Shown: positions 34,706-44,570, counted from the first letter of the stretch. The stretch: 64,000 nucleotides of DNA from Desulfobotulus pelophilus (GCF_026155325.1 NZ_JAPFPW010000006.1:110466-174465), one strand, 5' to 3'. Numbers and translations are program-made. Notes: generated by a model from the sequence alone, not told the origin.

Positions 34706-36358
34706 ATGACCATGCATCCATCGGAAAACACAGCTGGCTTCTATGCGGGCAGAATTCTCCATCAGCCATGTTCCCGTGAGCTCAGGGATCGCCTCAACGC
34801 CCTCCTTGACACGACTTCCATGATGGTTTCACTGGCATTGCCTGTTCTTCATTATGTTGCTGCATGGAAGGACAGTAAAACTGACATATGGTATGAATTT
34901 GCCGACCCGCGTTTCTGCCATCTGCTGAAAACCGACCCCCATAATCTGGCCGGTGTTTTCCGGCGGTCTGTTCTGGAACAAAAAGTCTACCCTCTGGAAG
35001 ATAAGCATGATCCGGAACATGTGCACATGATGGAGGCTCCAGCCCTGAATCTGGAACGCCAGCTCCTCAGGAACCGAAGTACAGCAGATGGAACCTCTGA
35101 AGCTATTTATAAAATCCGCCTGCCGGACACCTCATCCATATGGCTCAAGGACCAGGCCCGCCTTGAAATATTCCACCAGGACAGCATCACCCTGTCCATC
35201 GGAGTGCTCACTCCCGTTTCCCGCGAAATGACAGCGGAAGAGGCACTCCGCAAGGCAGAAAAAGCCTTAAGCCAGAGCGAAAAACAGTTCAGGGATCTTT
35301 TTGATCAGAGCAATGACGCCATCCTTCTTCTCCATGCGAACGGACGCATCATCAAGGCCAACCACAGAGCCGAAGAACTCACCGGCCTTTCTCAGGATAC
35401 CCTGACAGGTAAACGGGCCTGCGATCTTTTCTCTTCAGGACAACAGGCAGAAATTCTTTCAATCCGAGAGCATATGGATGCGGGTAAAAACATTCGCGTA
35501 GAAACTTTTCTAAAAAAACAGGATCAAACGCTGAATGTGGATATCAATGCAAGGCCGGTCTTCAGCACAGGCCTGCCCATGATTCAGGCCGTTGTCCGTG
35601 ATATATCCGTTCAGAAGCAGCTGGAGGCAGAACGCAGCAAATCAGAAAAATTTGACATGATCAAAACCTTGGCAGGGGGCCTCGTACATGATGTGAACAA
35701 TATGCTTTCCGTTATTACAGGCAATCTTTCTCTGGCTGGCTTTGAACAGGAGCTGCCTCCCGGCATAGCTACTATCCTGAATCGTATAGAGACGGCAACC
35801 GCCCATCTGAAAAACATTACCCGGAAAATGTTGATTCTTGCGGATGCGGATACCGGGCTCAGGGTATCCGGTCAAGTCCGTTCCTGTCTGGACCAGGCCT
35901 GGGAGATGCTGAAGCCCATACCTCCGGGAATTCGGGTGGACATGAATGTCCCTGTCATTCTTCCAGCGCTGCCCATGGACAAAAAAGGGCTTTCCGAAGC
36001 CTTTGCCTCCATCATGGAAAACAGCCTGGATGCCATGCCAAAGGAAGGTCGGCTTTTCATTGAAGTCATCTGTTTTCGTGTAGATGCAAACAATCCGGCT
36101 CCTCAGGGTGTTCTCGGAACCGGAGATTATCTTTCCATCATTTTCAGGGATACGGGCACCGGGATTCAGGAAAGCCATCTTCATCGTATCTTTGACCCCT
36201 ATTTTTCCACCAAAACAAGGGATTCCCGCAAGGGGACCGGGCTGGGTCTTTCCCTTGCCTATGCTGTAATCAAACAGCACGGAGGGCACATTGTTGCACG
36301 GCCTCAGAAAGAAGGGGCAAAAGGCGCCCAGATTATGGTTTATCTCCCTCTCCCCTGA
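34706..36358 (+). CDS. PAS-domain sensor histidine kinase
   Basis: A 550-residue soluble kinase with no membrane segment or signal peptide. Residues 1-175 form an unassigned N-terminal sensory region of PAS size, then a coiled linker, a PAS domain at about 190-305 (FRDLFDQSNDAILLLHANGR), a phosphoacceptor helix with His328 in AGGLVHDVNNMLSVITGN, and an HATPase domain with the N box SIMENSLDAMP and G boxes RDTGTGI and GTGLGLSLAYAV. The HDVNN acceptor motif belongs to the PAS-HisKA type common in delta-proteobacteria. There is no receiver domain and no adjacent response regulator, so its partner is elsewhere. AGGAG precedes the ATG. Confidence 0.88.
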   Translation: MTMHPSENTAGFYAGRILHQPCSRELRDRLNALLDTTSMMVSLALPVLHYVAAWKDSKTDIWYEFADPRFCHLLKTDPHNLAGVFRRSVLEQKVYPLEDKHDPEHVHMMEAPALNLERQLLRNRSTADGTSEAIYKIRLPDTSSIWLKDQARLEIFHQDSITLSIGVLTPVSREMTAEEALRKAEKALSQSEKQFRDLFDQSNDAILLLHANGRIIKANHRAEELTGLSQDTLTGKRACDLFSSGQQAEILSIREHMDAGKNIRVETFLKKQDQTLNVDINARPVFSTGLPMIQAVVRDISVQKQLEAERSKSEKFDMIKTLAGGLVHDVNNMLSVITGNLSLAGFEQELPPGIATILNRIETATAHLKNITRKMLILADADTGLRVSGQVRSCLDQAWEMLKPIPPGIRVDMNVPVILPALPMDKKGLSEAFASIMENSLDAMPKEGRLFIEVICFRVDANNPAPQGVLGTGDYLSIIFRDTGTGIQESHLHRIFDPYFSTKTRDSRKGTGLGLSLAYAVIKQHGGHIVARPQKEGAKGAQIMVYLPLP

Positions 36359-36520
36359 CCATTCTTTTCACCACAGCCCCGCACCCACACCTGCCCACTG
36401 TGCAGCACCACAGAGTCCCCTTGCCGCAAGCGAGATGTACAGCACAGAGAATACCCGTTGCCAAAAATACTATGCCCATTTTCCATGACCTTGAAAAAAG
36501 TGCCAATCTTTCCGGTATCC

Positions 36521-36549
36521 TTGCCCTTTTGTCTCTCCCCTGCTATGAA
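36521..36549 (+). promoter_or_regulatory. Candidate promoter of the moxR operon
   Basis: TTGCCC (36521-36526), 17-base spacer, TATGAA (36544-36549), about 100 bases before the moxR start. Confidence 0.4.
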
Positions 36550-36647
36550 ATGCCTTTGCCTGAAATAAAGGCTGTTCGGGAAACGGATTGTGTTTATCCC
36601 GCTCCGCCAACCTATATACCCTCTGAACCTCTACAGAAGGAAGCTTC

Positions 36648-37556
36648 ATGGAATTCCGCAACGTCGAACACGTTATTGAGGCATTATCCGCATCCCGCTA
36701 CATTCCTTCCACGGAAATTGCTACCGTGGTGTATCTTGCGGCCGTTACCCAGAAACCCATCCTTGTGGAAGGTCCGGCGGGTGTCGGGAAAACGGAACTT
36801 GCCAAATCCATTTCTCTTTGTATGGACAGGCCCCTCATCCGCATGCAGTGCTACGAAGGTCTTGATGAAGCAAAGGCACTTTATGAGTGGGAATACGCCA
36901 AGCAGCTTCTGTACACCCAGATGGTACGGGATAAAATTCATTCCGTTGTGGATTCGGCGGATACCCTCTCTGAAGCCGTTGAAAAAATATCCGAACAGGA
37001 GGATGCTTTTTTTTCCGAGCGTTTTCTCCAGCCGCGTCCCCTGCTGAAAGCCATACAATCGGAAAAACCCGTCGTGCTCCTCATCGACGAAGTAGACAAA
37101 TCCGACCCGGAGTTTGAAGCCTTTCTTCTGGAACTCTTAAGTGACTTTCAGGTTTCCATTCCGGAAATTGGCACCATCAAGGCAAAAACCATTCCTTTTG
37201 TCCTGCTGACATCCAACAACTACCGTGACATGAGTGATGCACTGAAACGGCGCTGCATTCATCTTTATATAGACTACCCCGCCATTGAGACGGAAAAAGA
37301 AATTGTTCGCCTGAAAATACCCGGTATTGAAGAGGCTCTTCTAGACAAACTCGTACGCACCGTATCCAACATGAGGGCACTGGACCTGAAAAAACGCCCC
37401 TGCATCTCCGAGACCCTGGACTGGGCTCAATCCCTTATGGTGCTGCAGGCAGACAGCATTACACCGGCGCTGCTGGCATCGACACTGAATATGCTAATCA
37501 AATTTAAAAGTGACGCCGAACTGGTGAAAGAACGCCTCGAAACGATCATTGCATGA
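36648..37556 (+). CDS. MoxR-family AAA+ ATPase
   Basis: A 302-residue cytoplasmic AAA+ protein. Walker A is EGPAGVGKTELAK near residue 41, Walker B VVLLIDEVDKSDPEFEAFLL near 142, sensor 1 VLLTSNNYRDMSDALKRRCI near 182. MoxR proteins act as chaperones that activate or insert cofactors into partner complexes and are usually paired with a VWA-domain protein, as here. The close relatives of the CO-dehydrogenase CoxD type share this pairing. ATG follows AGAAGGAAGCTTC. The next gene begins 21 bases later. Confidence 0.9.
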   Translation: MEFRNVEHVIEALSASRYIPSTEIATVVYLAAVTQKPILVEGPAGVGKTELAKSISLCMDRPLIRMQCYEGLDEAKALYEWEYAKQLLYTQMVRDKIHSVVDSADTLSEAVEKISEQEDAFFSERFLQPRPLLKAIQSEKPVVLLIDEVDKSDPEFEAFLLELLSDFQVSIPEIGTIKAKTIPFVLLTSNNYRDMSDALKRRCIHLYIDYPAIETEKEIVRLKIPGIEEALLDKLVRTVSNMRALDLKKRPCISETLDWAQSLMVLQADSITPALLASTLNMLIKFKSDAELVKERLETIIA

Positions 37557-37577
37557 TCAGAGAAAAGGGCTGCCGCC

Positions 37578-38990
37578 ATGCTTGACATGATCACCAAATT
37601 TTCCGCCTGCTGCAAAGCTGCGGGGCTTAAGGTCTCTCCCCTTGAGGTCATTGACTGCATGTCCCAGCTGCGTCATGTTGATGCCACAGACGAGGCTGCT
37701 TTCCGCACACTGCTCATGGCTAATTTCGTAAAAAGCCGCAGGGACCAGCCAAGATTTCTCGAAATCTACAAGCTCTTCTTTCATGAGCTCCGGACCAGTT
37801 TTCAGGATCACAACGAAGAAACCACCGACGACCCTGATACTCCGAAGCAGAAAAGAGTAAAGGAAATCATCGAAAGAATCCGGGAAGATCTGGGAATGGA
37901 AGCCGAAGCACTCGACAATCTTCTCGATTATCTGGGTGGAGACCCGGAAGACTTCCTCAGCGAAGTGCAGGAAATTCACAATATGGTGGAACAGCGCTCC
38001 CTTGCCATCAAAGTAAAATCGAATATGGGGCAGCTTTCCAACCGTCTTTCCGTTATGCTCAAAATTAACCAGATCCGACAGAAGGCTCTTCAGCTCGCAG
38101 GAGAACTGGATGCACCGGGAGATACCTTTACCCGCAAGGAGATTGAAGCCTATTTCGGTACCATGCTGGACAGATCCTTTGATCTTCTGACCCGGGATAA
38201 AAGGCCGGACAATGTGGCATTAAAAGAAGTATCCCGTACGGACCCCCGCTTTCTCGATATCGGCGAGAAGCCCTTTGCCACCCTTACTCCCTTTGAAATG
38301 GAAAGAACAAAAGAGGTAACGGACCGTCTGGTGCGGAAGCTCAAGGATCTTGCCACAAGACGTTATGCTGCCAGAAACAAAGGTGTTCTGGATATCCGAA
38401 AAACCCTGCGAAGGGCCGGACGCTTTCAAGGTGTTCCCCTGGAACTGCATTTCAAAAACAAACCCCTGCGCAAAGGTAAAATCGTAGCCCTCTGCGATGT
38501 TTCCGGTTCCGTCTGGTCCGTAGCCCGCTTCATGCTGGCCATTCTGTATTCGCTTCAGGAATGTTTCAATGGCATTAAAAGCTTTGCCTTTGTTTCTGAT
38601 GTGGCAGAAATCACTCCTCTTTTCAGGGATAACCCGGTGAACGATGCCATTGAAAAGGTTTTCTCAGAATCGGGCATTGATACCCGCATGCTCACGGATT
38701 ATGGCTCCAGTTTTGTCCGCTTCCGGGAACGCCATATGCAGGAACTTTCCACCAAAACAACCCTGCTCATCATCGGTGATGCCCGAAGCAATTATCAGAA
38801 CCCCCATCAGGAAATTCTTGAAGAAATGCGGGATCGCTGCCGCAGAGTAATTTGGCTCAATCCCGAACCCATGAACACCTGGAACAGCGGTGATTCTGAA
38901 ATGTTCACCTACAGAGCCCACTGCAATGAAATCCGGCCCTGCAGAAATTTAAATCAGCTTGTTACCTTTATTGAGGAGCTTGTGCTGTGA
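37578..38990 (+). CDS. VWA-domain protein (CoxE-like), MoxR partner
   Basis: A 470-residue cytoplasmic protein. The C-terminal third is a von Willebrand A domain with the metal-ion-dependent adhesion motif ALCDVSGSVWSVARFML near residue 307 and the later DYGSSFVRF and IIGDARSNY loops. The rest is helical and charged. With MoxR it forms the kind of ATPase-VWA pair that matures metalloenzymes or membrane complexes. It overlaps the acyl-CoA dehydrogenase start by four bases (GTGA), hinting that this dehydrogenase or its partners could be the client; that is inference. Confidence 0.86.
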   Translation: MLDMITKFSACCKAAGLKVSPLEVIDCMSQLRHVDATDEAAFRTLLMANFVKSRRDQPRFLEIYKLFFHELRTSFQDHNEETTDDPDTPKQKRVKEIIERIREDLGMEAEALDNLLDYLGGDPEDFLSEVQEIHNMVEQRSLAIKVKSNMGQLSNRLSVMLKINQIRQKALQLAGELDAPGDTFTRKEIEAYFGTMLDRSFDLLTRDKRPDNVALKEVSRTDPRFLDIGEKPFATLTPFEMERTKEVTDRLVRKLKDLATRRYAARNKGVLDIRKTLRRAGRFQGVPLELHFKNKPLRKGKIVALCDVSGSVWSVARFMLAILYSLQECFNGIKSFAFVSDVAEITPLFRDNPVNDAIEKVFSESGIDTRMLTDYGSSFVRFRERHMQELSTKTTLLIIGDARSNYQNPHQEILEEMRDRCRRVIWLNPEPMNTWNSGDSEMFTYRAHCNEIRPCRNLNQLVTFIEELVL

Positions 38991-40129
38991 GCCAACAGGA
39001 TCCCTTTCATACCCTGCTGGATTTTCCGGAAACCCTTCCCCAAATCCGTCATATGGCAGCCGACTTTGGCAAAGAAACCCTCAAGGCTTTTCCGGATATT
39101 GCCTCTTCCCATCCCTTCCCCCGTGAAGTCTGGAAAAATGCCGGAGAAAAAGGCATTTTGGGAATCGGCCTGCCAACAATTTTCGGCGGTCAGGGCGGTA
39201 GTTTCCATGACATCAGTGCGGCAGCTGCTGAAATCAGTTTTTCTGCTGCATGCCCCGGCCTCGCCCTTTCCATACTCCTGCACCACATGATCGGTGCCTT
39301 TATCATCAAGGATTTCGGCACAAAAAAGCAGCAGCAGACTCTGTTGCCACCCATGGCAAGGGGAGAAATATGCATTTCCCTGGCCATTTCCGAGCCCGGT
39401 ACCGGAGCCAGCCCCAAAGGTATCCGCAGTCTTGCAGAAAAAACACCTGAGGGATGGCAGATTTCCGGAAATAAAACCTTCATCACCAATGCAGCCCTGG
39501 CCGATCTGTTTGCAGTGATGGTCATTACGGGCGAAAACAAGGGCAGGAAAGAATTTTCAACTTTCCTGATTCCCCGACAAAGCAAGGGCCTCTGTGTAAA
39601 AGATATGGGTCCGCTTCCCTTTTTGCGGCCTGCCCCCCATGGAGAAATCTCCCTTGGGGCTGTATCCGTTTCCGACTCCGCTTTACTGGGCAAACCGGGT
39701 TACGCTCTCAATGATATGGCCAAACCTTTCCGCGGCCTTGAAGACGCTCTGATGGCCGGAGCTGTGGCTGGAGGACTGGCGGCCCTGCTTCAGCGATGCT
39801 GTCGTGATATAGGAAAGGACCCTGCAGATTTTCCCGGTACAACTGACATCGCAGGCTTGAACGAAGCCCGAATTGCTGCCCTAGCCTCCCTTGCCTCCAG
39901 AGCCGCCGCATCTTCTCCGCCTTCGGCCATATCCGAACGGATAAACCGGGCGATCCGGGACCTTTCCCGGCGAATCCTTGAAGATCTTCGTACAATCACC
40001 AAAGACCGTACCCTCCGTCAGGACACAAAAACCCTTTTTATGGATCTGGAAAAATCCGGAACTATTGCAGCGGGCGCAGCAGCCGTCCGCCAGCATCAGG
40101 CTGGAGAACGACTTTTTCAATTTTCATGA
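38987..40129 (+). CDS. Acyl-CoA dehydrogenase-like flavoprotein with atypical C-terminus
   Basis: A 380-residue protein. The N-terminal and middle domains match acyl-CoA dehydrogenases: GILGIGLPTIFGGQGGSFHD, SLAISEPGTGASPKG (flavin/substrate loop) and GWQISGNKTFITNAALADLF. After about residue 245 the expected helical C-terminal domain, with its catalytic Glu and the RDARI/EGT motifs, is replaced by alanine- and arginine-rich helices that I cannot align. It may be catalytically altered, a subunit, or a structural homologue. The GTG start overlaps the VWA gene stop, so the three genes form one operon. Confidence 0.78.
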   Translation: MSQQDPFHTLLDFPETLPQIRHMAADFGKETLKAFPDIASSHPFPREVWKNAGEKGILGIGLPTIFGGQGGSFHDISAAAAEISFSAACPGLALSILLHHMIGAFIIKDFGTKKQQQTLLPPMARGEICISLAISEPGTGASPKGIRSLAEKTPEGWQISGNKTFITNAALADLFAVMVITGENKGRKEFSTFLIPRQSKGLCVKDMGPLPFLRPAPHGEISLGAVSVSDSALLGKPGYALNDMAKPFRGLEDALMAGAVAGGLAALLQRCCRDIGKDPADFPGTTDIAGLNEARIAALASLASRAAASSPPSAISERINRAIRDLSRRILEDLRTITKDRTLRQDTKTLFMDLEKSGTIAAGAAAVRQHQAGERLFQFS

Positions 40130-40445
40130 CCCCCAAGGCTGACACCGCATATCCACAAGGCCTGCCATAAGACCTTTTTCAGCCATAAGCCCGTTTTTGT
40201 GTCTTTATTCTCTCTTTTTTAAAAAAATAAACACCTGCTTTTTTTACAATAAAATATCAAAAGACAACTAAAGTTCAGTCCTGCCTTTGACAAAGGGTCA
40301 AAAATCCGTCACAAGCAGGACTATTCTTTTTTTTGATCTGTGAACAAATGTCTCATCACTGATTCCGGCGTCTGCCACGGCATAAGGTGCCGAAATACCA
40401 TTTCCCTTTTTCTGACAAAAAACCAGAGACCGGAGAGGAGACGGG
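40130..40445. other. Intergenic region after the MoxR operon
   Basis: About 316 AT-rich bases. It contains an inverted repeat TTTGAC (40286-40291) / GTCAAA (40297-40302) overlapping a TTGACA, which may be a -35 or an operator for the small gene downstream, and several homopolymer runs. No gene or clear terminator. Confidence 0.5.
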
Positions 40446-40814
40446 GTGCATCGGATTCGCATTGATACTCCAAAAAATCGTCTTTACCTTACCCTTGGTC
40501 CCATCACCAGCAAAGATGAAATACAGACCATTGAAGTCAGCGTCCTGCAGCATGTCAAACGACTTCGCCAGGGTTTCACCTGTGTCAGTGATCTCCGCCA
40601 GTTCTGTATGAAAGAAAATCTCAACGACAATTTCATGCAGGAAATACAGGAAATTCTATGGGATAGCGGAGTCAAGGCCGTAGCTCGGATCAGCCCCATC
40701 AGCCAGTGCAAAGGACACTTCCTTTTTGAAAAAAAATCAGCGGTCTGGCCGGGTTACGAGATTATACCGGTTCAAAGCCCTGAAGAAGCAGAAATCAGGC
40801 TTGATGCCCTGTAG
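40446..40814 (+). CDS. Conserved-looking small hypothetical protein
   Basis: A 122-residue soluble protein beginning at GTG with the strong site GGAGAGGAG. It starts HRIRIDTPKNRLYLTLGPIT, continues with an alternating strand/helix pattern (VSVLQHVKRLRQGFTCVSDL ... EIQEILWDSGVKAVARISPI) and ends with a FEKKSAVWPGYEIIPVQSPE segment. The pattern resembles STAS- or SpoIIAA-like alpha/beta proteins, but I do not recognise it with certainty and assign no function. It converges on the histidine kinase at 40877. Confidence 0.6.
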   Translation: MHRIRIDTPKNRLYLTLGPITSKDEIQTIEVSVLQHVKRLRQGFTCVSDLRQFCMKENLNDNFMQEIQEILWDSGVKAVARISPISQCKGHFLFEKKSAVWPGYEIIPVQSPEEAEIRLDAL

Positions 40815-40876
40815 CTGAAACGCCTGTGCTGGTCCATGCCGGCCATTTGTCTGCCCTAAGGGGGAACCGAATAATG

Positions 40877-42403
40877 TCAGATTTCACATGGAATCAGGAT
40901 TCGAATACGGGTATTCTGTTTTTCATCCGATGTGTGCATATCAATACCATATCCCATGGCCCTTGCCATCAGCCATGCGGAATAGGTCCCCAGTCCCGTA
41001 CCTCTGGTTTTTCCATAGGTCTTATATTTTTCAAAAAAAAAGTCCCGGATTTCTCTGGGGACCTCACCCTTATTGCACATGGCAATACACTTTGGACGGG
41101 TGCTGATAAAATCAATCTCAATGGATTCGCCTTCCGGTGAGGCTTCGACAGCGTTCATGAAAAGATTGGAGAAGAGAAAATACAGTAATTTTTCTTCTGC
41201 CTCCACTACAAACCGGTCTTCTTTCCCGCCCTTTTTTCCATCCACAAGCAGGGAAATCATCAGTTTTTTCTGTTCCAGAATCCTCGCCTGCTTCCGTACC
41301 AGCTGCCGCATGAGTAAAAAAGCATCCACAGCACATTTATTGCAGACATAGGTACCGGTTTCCATTTTATAAAAATCCATAGACTGATCAATAAAATCCA
41401 GCATCTTTCTGCCTGAATCCTCTATAAGACGAATAATTTCAGTCTGCTCTTCAGTTAGATTGTCATCCATAAGAAGAATCTGGGGTAAACCGATAATACC
41501 ATTCAAGGGTGTTTTCAAATCATGATGCATCACCCTTTCCATGTCTTCCTTGATACGATCCAGCTCTTTTTTATCACTGATATCATCTTTAACACCCAGA
41601 AAATGGGTAATGTCACCTTCCGGACTTTTAACAGGCGCTATGGAAACCTGCTCCCAGAATAAAGCCCCATCTTTTCTACGGTTACAGATCTCTCCTTTCC
41701 AGATATCCCCCCGCACGAGGGTATTCCACAATTCCGTATAAAAGTGCGTATCATGCATTCCTGACTTCATGATGCGCGGATTCTGCCCCACAGCTTCTGA
41801 AAAGGAATAACCCGTTACGTCCGTAAAAGCAGGATTCACATACTCAATGGTCCCATGGGTATCCGTAATAACAATACTGACCGGACTGTCTTCTACGGAA
41901 CGCTGCATTTTCTGAAGTTCCATCTCCATTTTCTTCAGATCGCTCACATCCATAATATTGCCAAGCACCCTGACAATCCGACCTTTTTTCACTACCGGCA
42001 CGGCTGTAGTCCGAATCCATATGAAACCTCCGTTCAAGGGTGTGAATGGAAAAATCTCGTCATAGGCTTCACCATGCTGTACACACCGGTCAAAAAGAGA
42101 CCGGATACGCCCCCTGTCTTTCTCCGCATAACAATCAAAACCTTGCTCCACAAACTCCTGAGAACCGGCAGAAACGGCATCCGGGTCCATGCCATGAATC
42201 CGGTACACCTCCCTTGTCCACAACATAACCCTTCGTTCATTATCCCATTGCCAGCCACCTATTTTTGCCATGGACTGGCTGGCATCCAGAAGAAGGCTCC
42301 GCTCTTTCCATGCAGATTCAGAGAGTTTGAGTGCCGCCACTTCCTCACGGGCAAGACGCAGCTCTTCCATGAGTTCGTCCCTGCTTTTTTGATAAAACGG
42401 CAT
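40877..42403 (-). CDS. Two-PAS sensor histidine kinase
   Basis: A 508-residue soluble kinase: N-terminal coiled coil (about 5-35), a PAS/PAC domain at about 40-155 of the PAS-3 fold (GGWQWDNERRVMLWTREVYR), a second PAS/PAC at 165-280 (SPVSIVITDTHGTIEYVNPA, FSEAVGQNPRIMKSG), the acceptor helix with His294 in VMHHDLKTPLNGIIGLP, and an ATPase domain with NLFMNAVEASP and KTRGTGLGTYSAWLMARA. The D-box is short. No receiver domain or response regulator lies beside it. It is downstream of a strong terminator that ends the ABC/TonB operon, so probably independently expressed. Confidence 0.87.
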   Translation of the reverse strand: MPFYQKSRDELMEELRLAREEVAALKLSESAWKERSLLLDASQSMAKIGGWQWDNERRVMLWTREVYRIHGMDPDAVSAGSQEFVEQGFDCYAEKDRGRIRSLFDRCVQHGEAYDEIFPFTPLNGGFIWIRTTAVPVVKKGRIVRVLGNIMDVSDLKKMEMELQKMQRSVEDSPVSIVITDTHGTIEYVNPAFTDVTGYSFSEAVGQNPRIMKSGMHDTHFYTELWNTLVRGDIWKGEICNRRKDGALFWEQVSIAPVKSPEGDITHFLGVKDDISDKKELDRIKEDMERVMHHDLKTPLNGIIGLPQILLMDDNLTEEQTEIIRLIEDSGRKMLDFIDQSMDFYKMETGTYVCNKCAVDAFLLMRQLVRKQARILEQKKLMISLLVDGKKGGKEDRFVVEAEEKLLYFLFSNLFMNAVEASPEGESIEIDFISTRPKCIAMCNKGEVPREIRDFFFEKYKTYGKTRGTGLGTYSAWLMARAMGYGIDMHTSDEKQNTRIRILIPCEI

Positions 42404-42500
42404 TCCTTCCTCCTGTCAGCTGCCCTGTTCTACTGCATTTTTTATTGTACCGTATGGGGACCATATTCAGTTCAAATAAAGATTATGTCAATTGGGAAAG

Positions 42501-42544
42501 GGAAAAAGAAACAGCGGCGGAACGGATATACCGCAACGCCGCTG
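42501..42544 (-). terminator. Rho-independent terminator of the ABC/TonB operon
   Basis: On the minus strand CAGCGGCG (42544-42537) pairs with CGCCGCTG (42519-42512), with an inner CGG/CCG pair and a small internal loop, followed by TTTCTTTTTCCC. It lies 75 bases after the last DUF4857-like gene. Confidence 0.75.
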
Positions 42545-42618
42545 CCCATTGATAACTGGAGTTATCACTCCAAAATGTACGTAGCCATTCCTGTTACCCG
42601 GCTTCACTCTTCCGGTTG

Positions 42619-43905
42619 TCAGAACTCAGGTTCTTTCTTTGCAGGTGCAGGAATTACTGAAGAACTTTTTTCCATGAATAAAACGACAAATCCATAAAGC
42701 CCGCAACTGAGAAGCAGTACCGCTTCATAAAGGCGTACACGAAAAGATCCCGTTACCCGTTTTCGGATTGCCAGAAACAGGGAAGAAAAAAACAGAGTCC
42801 CATACATGGCTGCTAAACCAGAAAACTGAATGGACAAGGCCGCGCCTTTGCCATACTCTGCCTTTGTCTGAAAAATAAAGGGAAAAAGCGTGGTTTTAAA
42901 AAAACGTATGGAAGGCGAAAGGGCCGGAGCCACCTTTTCACCATAACTGTGAAGAATGTCATAATCCAGGGAGAGGCGCAGGGCATACCACTGCTCCGCA
43001 TTCCCATAGACAACGGTTCGCCCAAGCATATCGGCCATAAACAGAAGGCCCATGGTCTCCGGGTCAAAAGACATAAGATCAGGGCTTATAACCCGGTAAT
43101 CTTCCTGCATCAGAAGATGGAACCTGCCGTCATCCGTTATAAAATAACCATAGAGCTCCCTGCGCTCATCCTCACTGACAACCAGATACCGTATGGCCCC
43201 GATCCCTGAGACACCCGTATCCAGACAAACAGGCTCGCCTTTTATCTGCTGAAGATGAAAGAGCCTCCCCTTTCCATCTTTCAAAAAATAACCGTCATCA
43301 TGGGATTTTCTTGTTGTTGGATTGCCCCATACCGCCTGTACGGGAAAGCTAAAACCCGCATCGGATAAAGACTGACCGACCTTCCGGGTCATGGACTCAT
43401 CTCTCTTACGGGTAATACCATTTTCAAAAACAAGGGCGCCGTCATTCCAGAACATGGTTTCCGGGAGTCTGAGATTGGAAAAATCCGAAGCCGACTCCAG
43501 AAGCGGCCACAGCGGAATGGATACACTCGGCAGGTCTCCCGGCCGATACCGGAATATCTGCGAGCCCTCTTCCACCGTTTTCCTTGTAATGGGAACATCC
43601 TCTATCAACCGGGGCATCATACCCCAGGCAAAAACATCCCTGAACCAGAACAGGGGCGTCTTTGCCATAAATGTTTTTCTGTCGTACTCTCTTCCTGTTT
43701 CATCCCGGTAAATCCTCTGCCCGTCCGCCAGTGTACCCGACATGAAAAACAGGTTATCCACAGGACTAAAGAGTACAAAAGGAACCGGAGTTGCCTGCCG
43801 AAAAGCGAGATCAAACATGCGGGGCAAAACGGAAGCCATCACCAGCAGGGCAGACAGGCAGAGTACCCAGCGGGAAAGAGTTTGTAATGTAGTTTCCAAA
43901 GTCAT
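42619..43905 (-). CDS. DUF4857-like membrane protein, copy B
   Basis: A 428-residue protein with one N-terminal membrane helix (RWVLCLSALLVMASVLP), a large external domain (about 45-330) and two or three helices near the C-terminus (AAMYGTLFFSSLFLAIRKR, RLYEAVLLLSCGLYGFVVLF). It is homologous to the product of 44567-45841: both have the helix, then an FSPVxxxF stretch, an RxGxxYxR-type strand and a W-G-x-M-P. I recall this architecture as DUF4857, found next to ABC-2 transporters, but the name is from memory. Start overlaps the membrane subunit stop (ATGA). Confidence 0.72.
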   Translation of the reverse strand: MTLETTLQTLSRWVLCLSALLVMASVLPRMFDLAFRQATPVPFVLFSPVDNLFFMSGTLADGQRIYRDETGREYDRKTFMAKTPLFWFRDVFAWGMMPRLIEDVPITRKTVEEGSQIFRYRPGDLPSVSIPLWPLLESASDFSNLRLPETMFWNDGALVFENGITRKRDESMTRKVGQSLSDAGFSFPVQAVWGNPTTRKSHDDGYFLKDGKGRLFHLQQIKGEPVCLDTGVSGIGAIRYLVVSEDERRELYGYFITDDGRFHLLMQEDYRVISPDLMSFDPETMGLLFMADMLGRTVVYGNAEQWYALRLSLDYDILHSYGEKVAPALSPSIRFFKTTLFPFIFQTKAEYGKGAALSIQFSGLAAMYGTLFFSSLFLAIRKRVTGSFRVRLYEAVLLLSCGLYGFVVLFMEKSSSVIPAPAKKEPEF

Positions 43906-44570
43906 GGCCTTCCTCTCTTAAAACGTTCCGCAGGAATAAAAGGTGCAAAGAGCATCAGCACTGCCATCAGACCATATCCGGCTATCACATCCTCAAAACC
44001 AGCGTATCCACAACCGGCAAGATAAAATGAGGCTGCCTGCCATCCGATCAGTCCGTAAACAATCTTGCGCACATTGCCAGGCTCAATCAGGGCCGCACTC
44101 GTCATGGCATAAACAGGCAGACCGGCCAGCAACCATGGCAGAACCGTAAACCAGACAGCGCGCACCACGGGCCACGGAAAATAGATTTGTGCAATGAAAA
44201 CAAGCATGGATGCCACAAGACCACAGACCCCCACCACAACCAGACTGCCGCAGATGACAGAAACACCCATACCCTGCATCTGGGGAAAGGGAAGATGAAA
44301 CTGAAGTCTCAACCCTCTCTTCGGTGTATCCGGCAGCCACTGAACCAGTGCCGTTACCAGGCCTGCGAGCAGCCCAAAATATTTGAGACCGGAAAAAAAC
44401 ATGGTCTGGCGTTCCACAAGATTCTGCCATACCGGTACGGCGGGCCCTGCACTGAACTCTCTGTAGAGGCCATGGTTCATGAGGAAAAGAAGGGCACCTC
44501 CTGTCAAAACGAGTCCCAGAAAAGCCCAGCGAAGTTTCAGCCATTCTTTGAACATAAGAGCCCGGATCAT
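43902..44570 (-). CDS. ABC transporter membrane subunit, copy B
   Basis: A 222-residue protein with six hydrophobic segments. MIRALMFKEWLKLRW at the N-terminus and QWLPDTPKRGLRLQFHLP near residue 88 match the other copy in this operon (MLRALFYKEWIKLRW and QWFPETRKRRLRLLLHLP), typical of ABC-2-type exporters whose cytoplasmic loop contacts the ATPase. The start overlaps the preceding DUF4857-like gene (ATGA), and its own stop overlaps the next. Confidence 0.75.
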   Translation of the reverse strand: MIRALMFKEWLKLRWAFLGLVLTGGALLFLMNHGLYREFSAGPAVPVWQNLVERQTMFFSGLKYFGLLAGLVTALVQWLPDTPKRGLRLQFHLPFPQMQGMGVSVICGSLVVVGVCGLVASMLVFIAQIYFPWPVVRAVWFTVLPWLLAGLPVYAMTSAALIEPGNVRKIVYGLIGWQAASFYLAGCGYAGFEDVIAGYGLMAVLMLFAPFIPAERFKRGRP

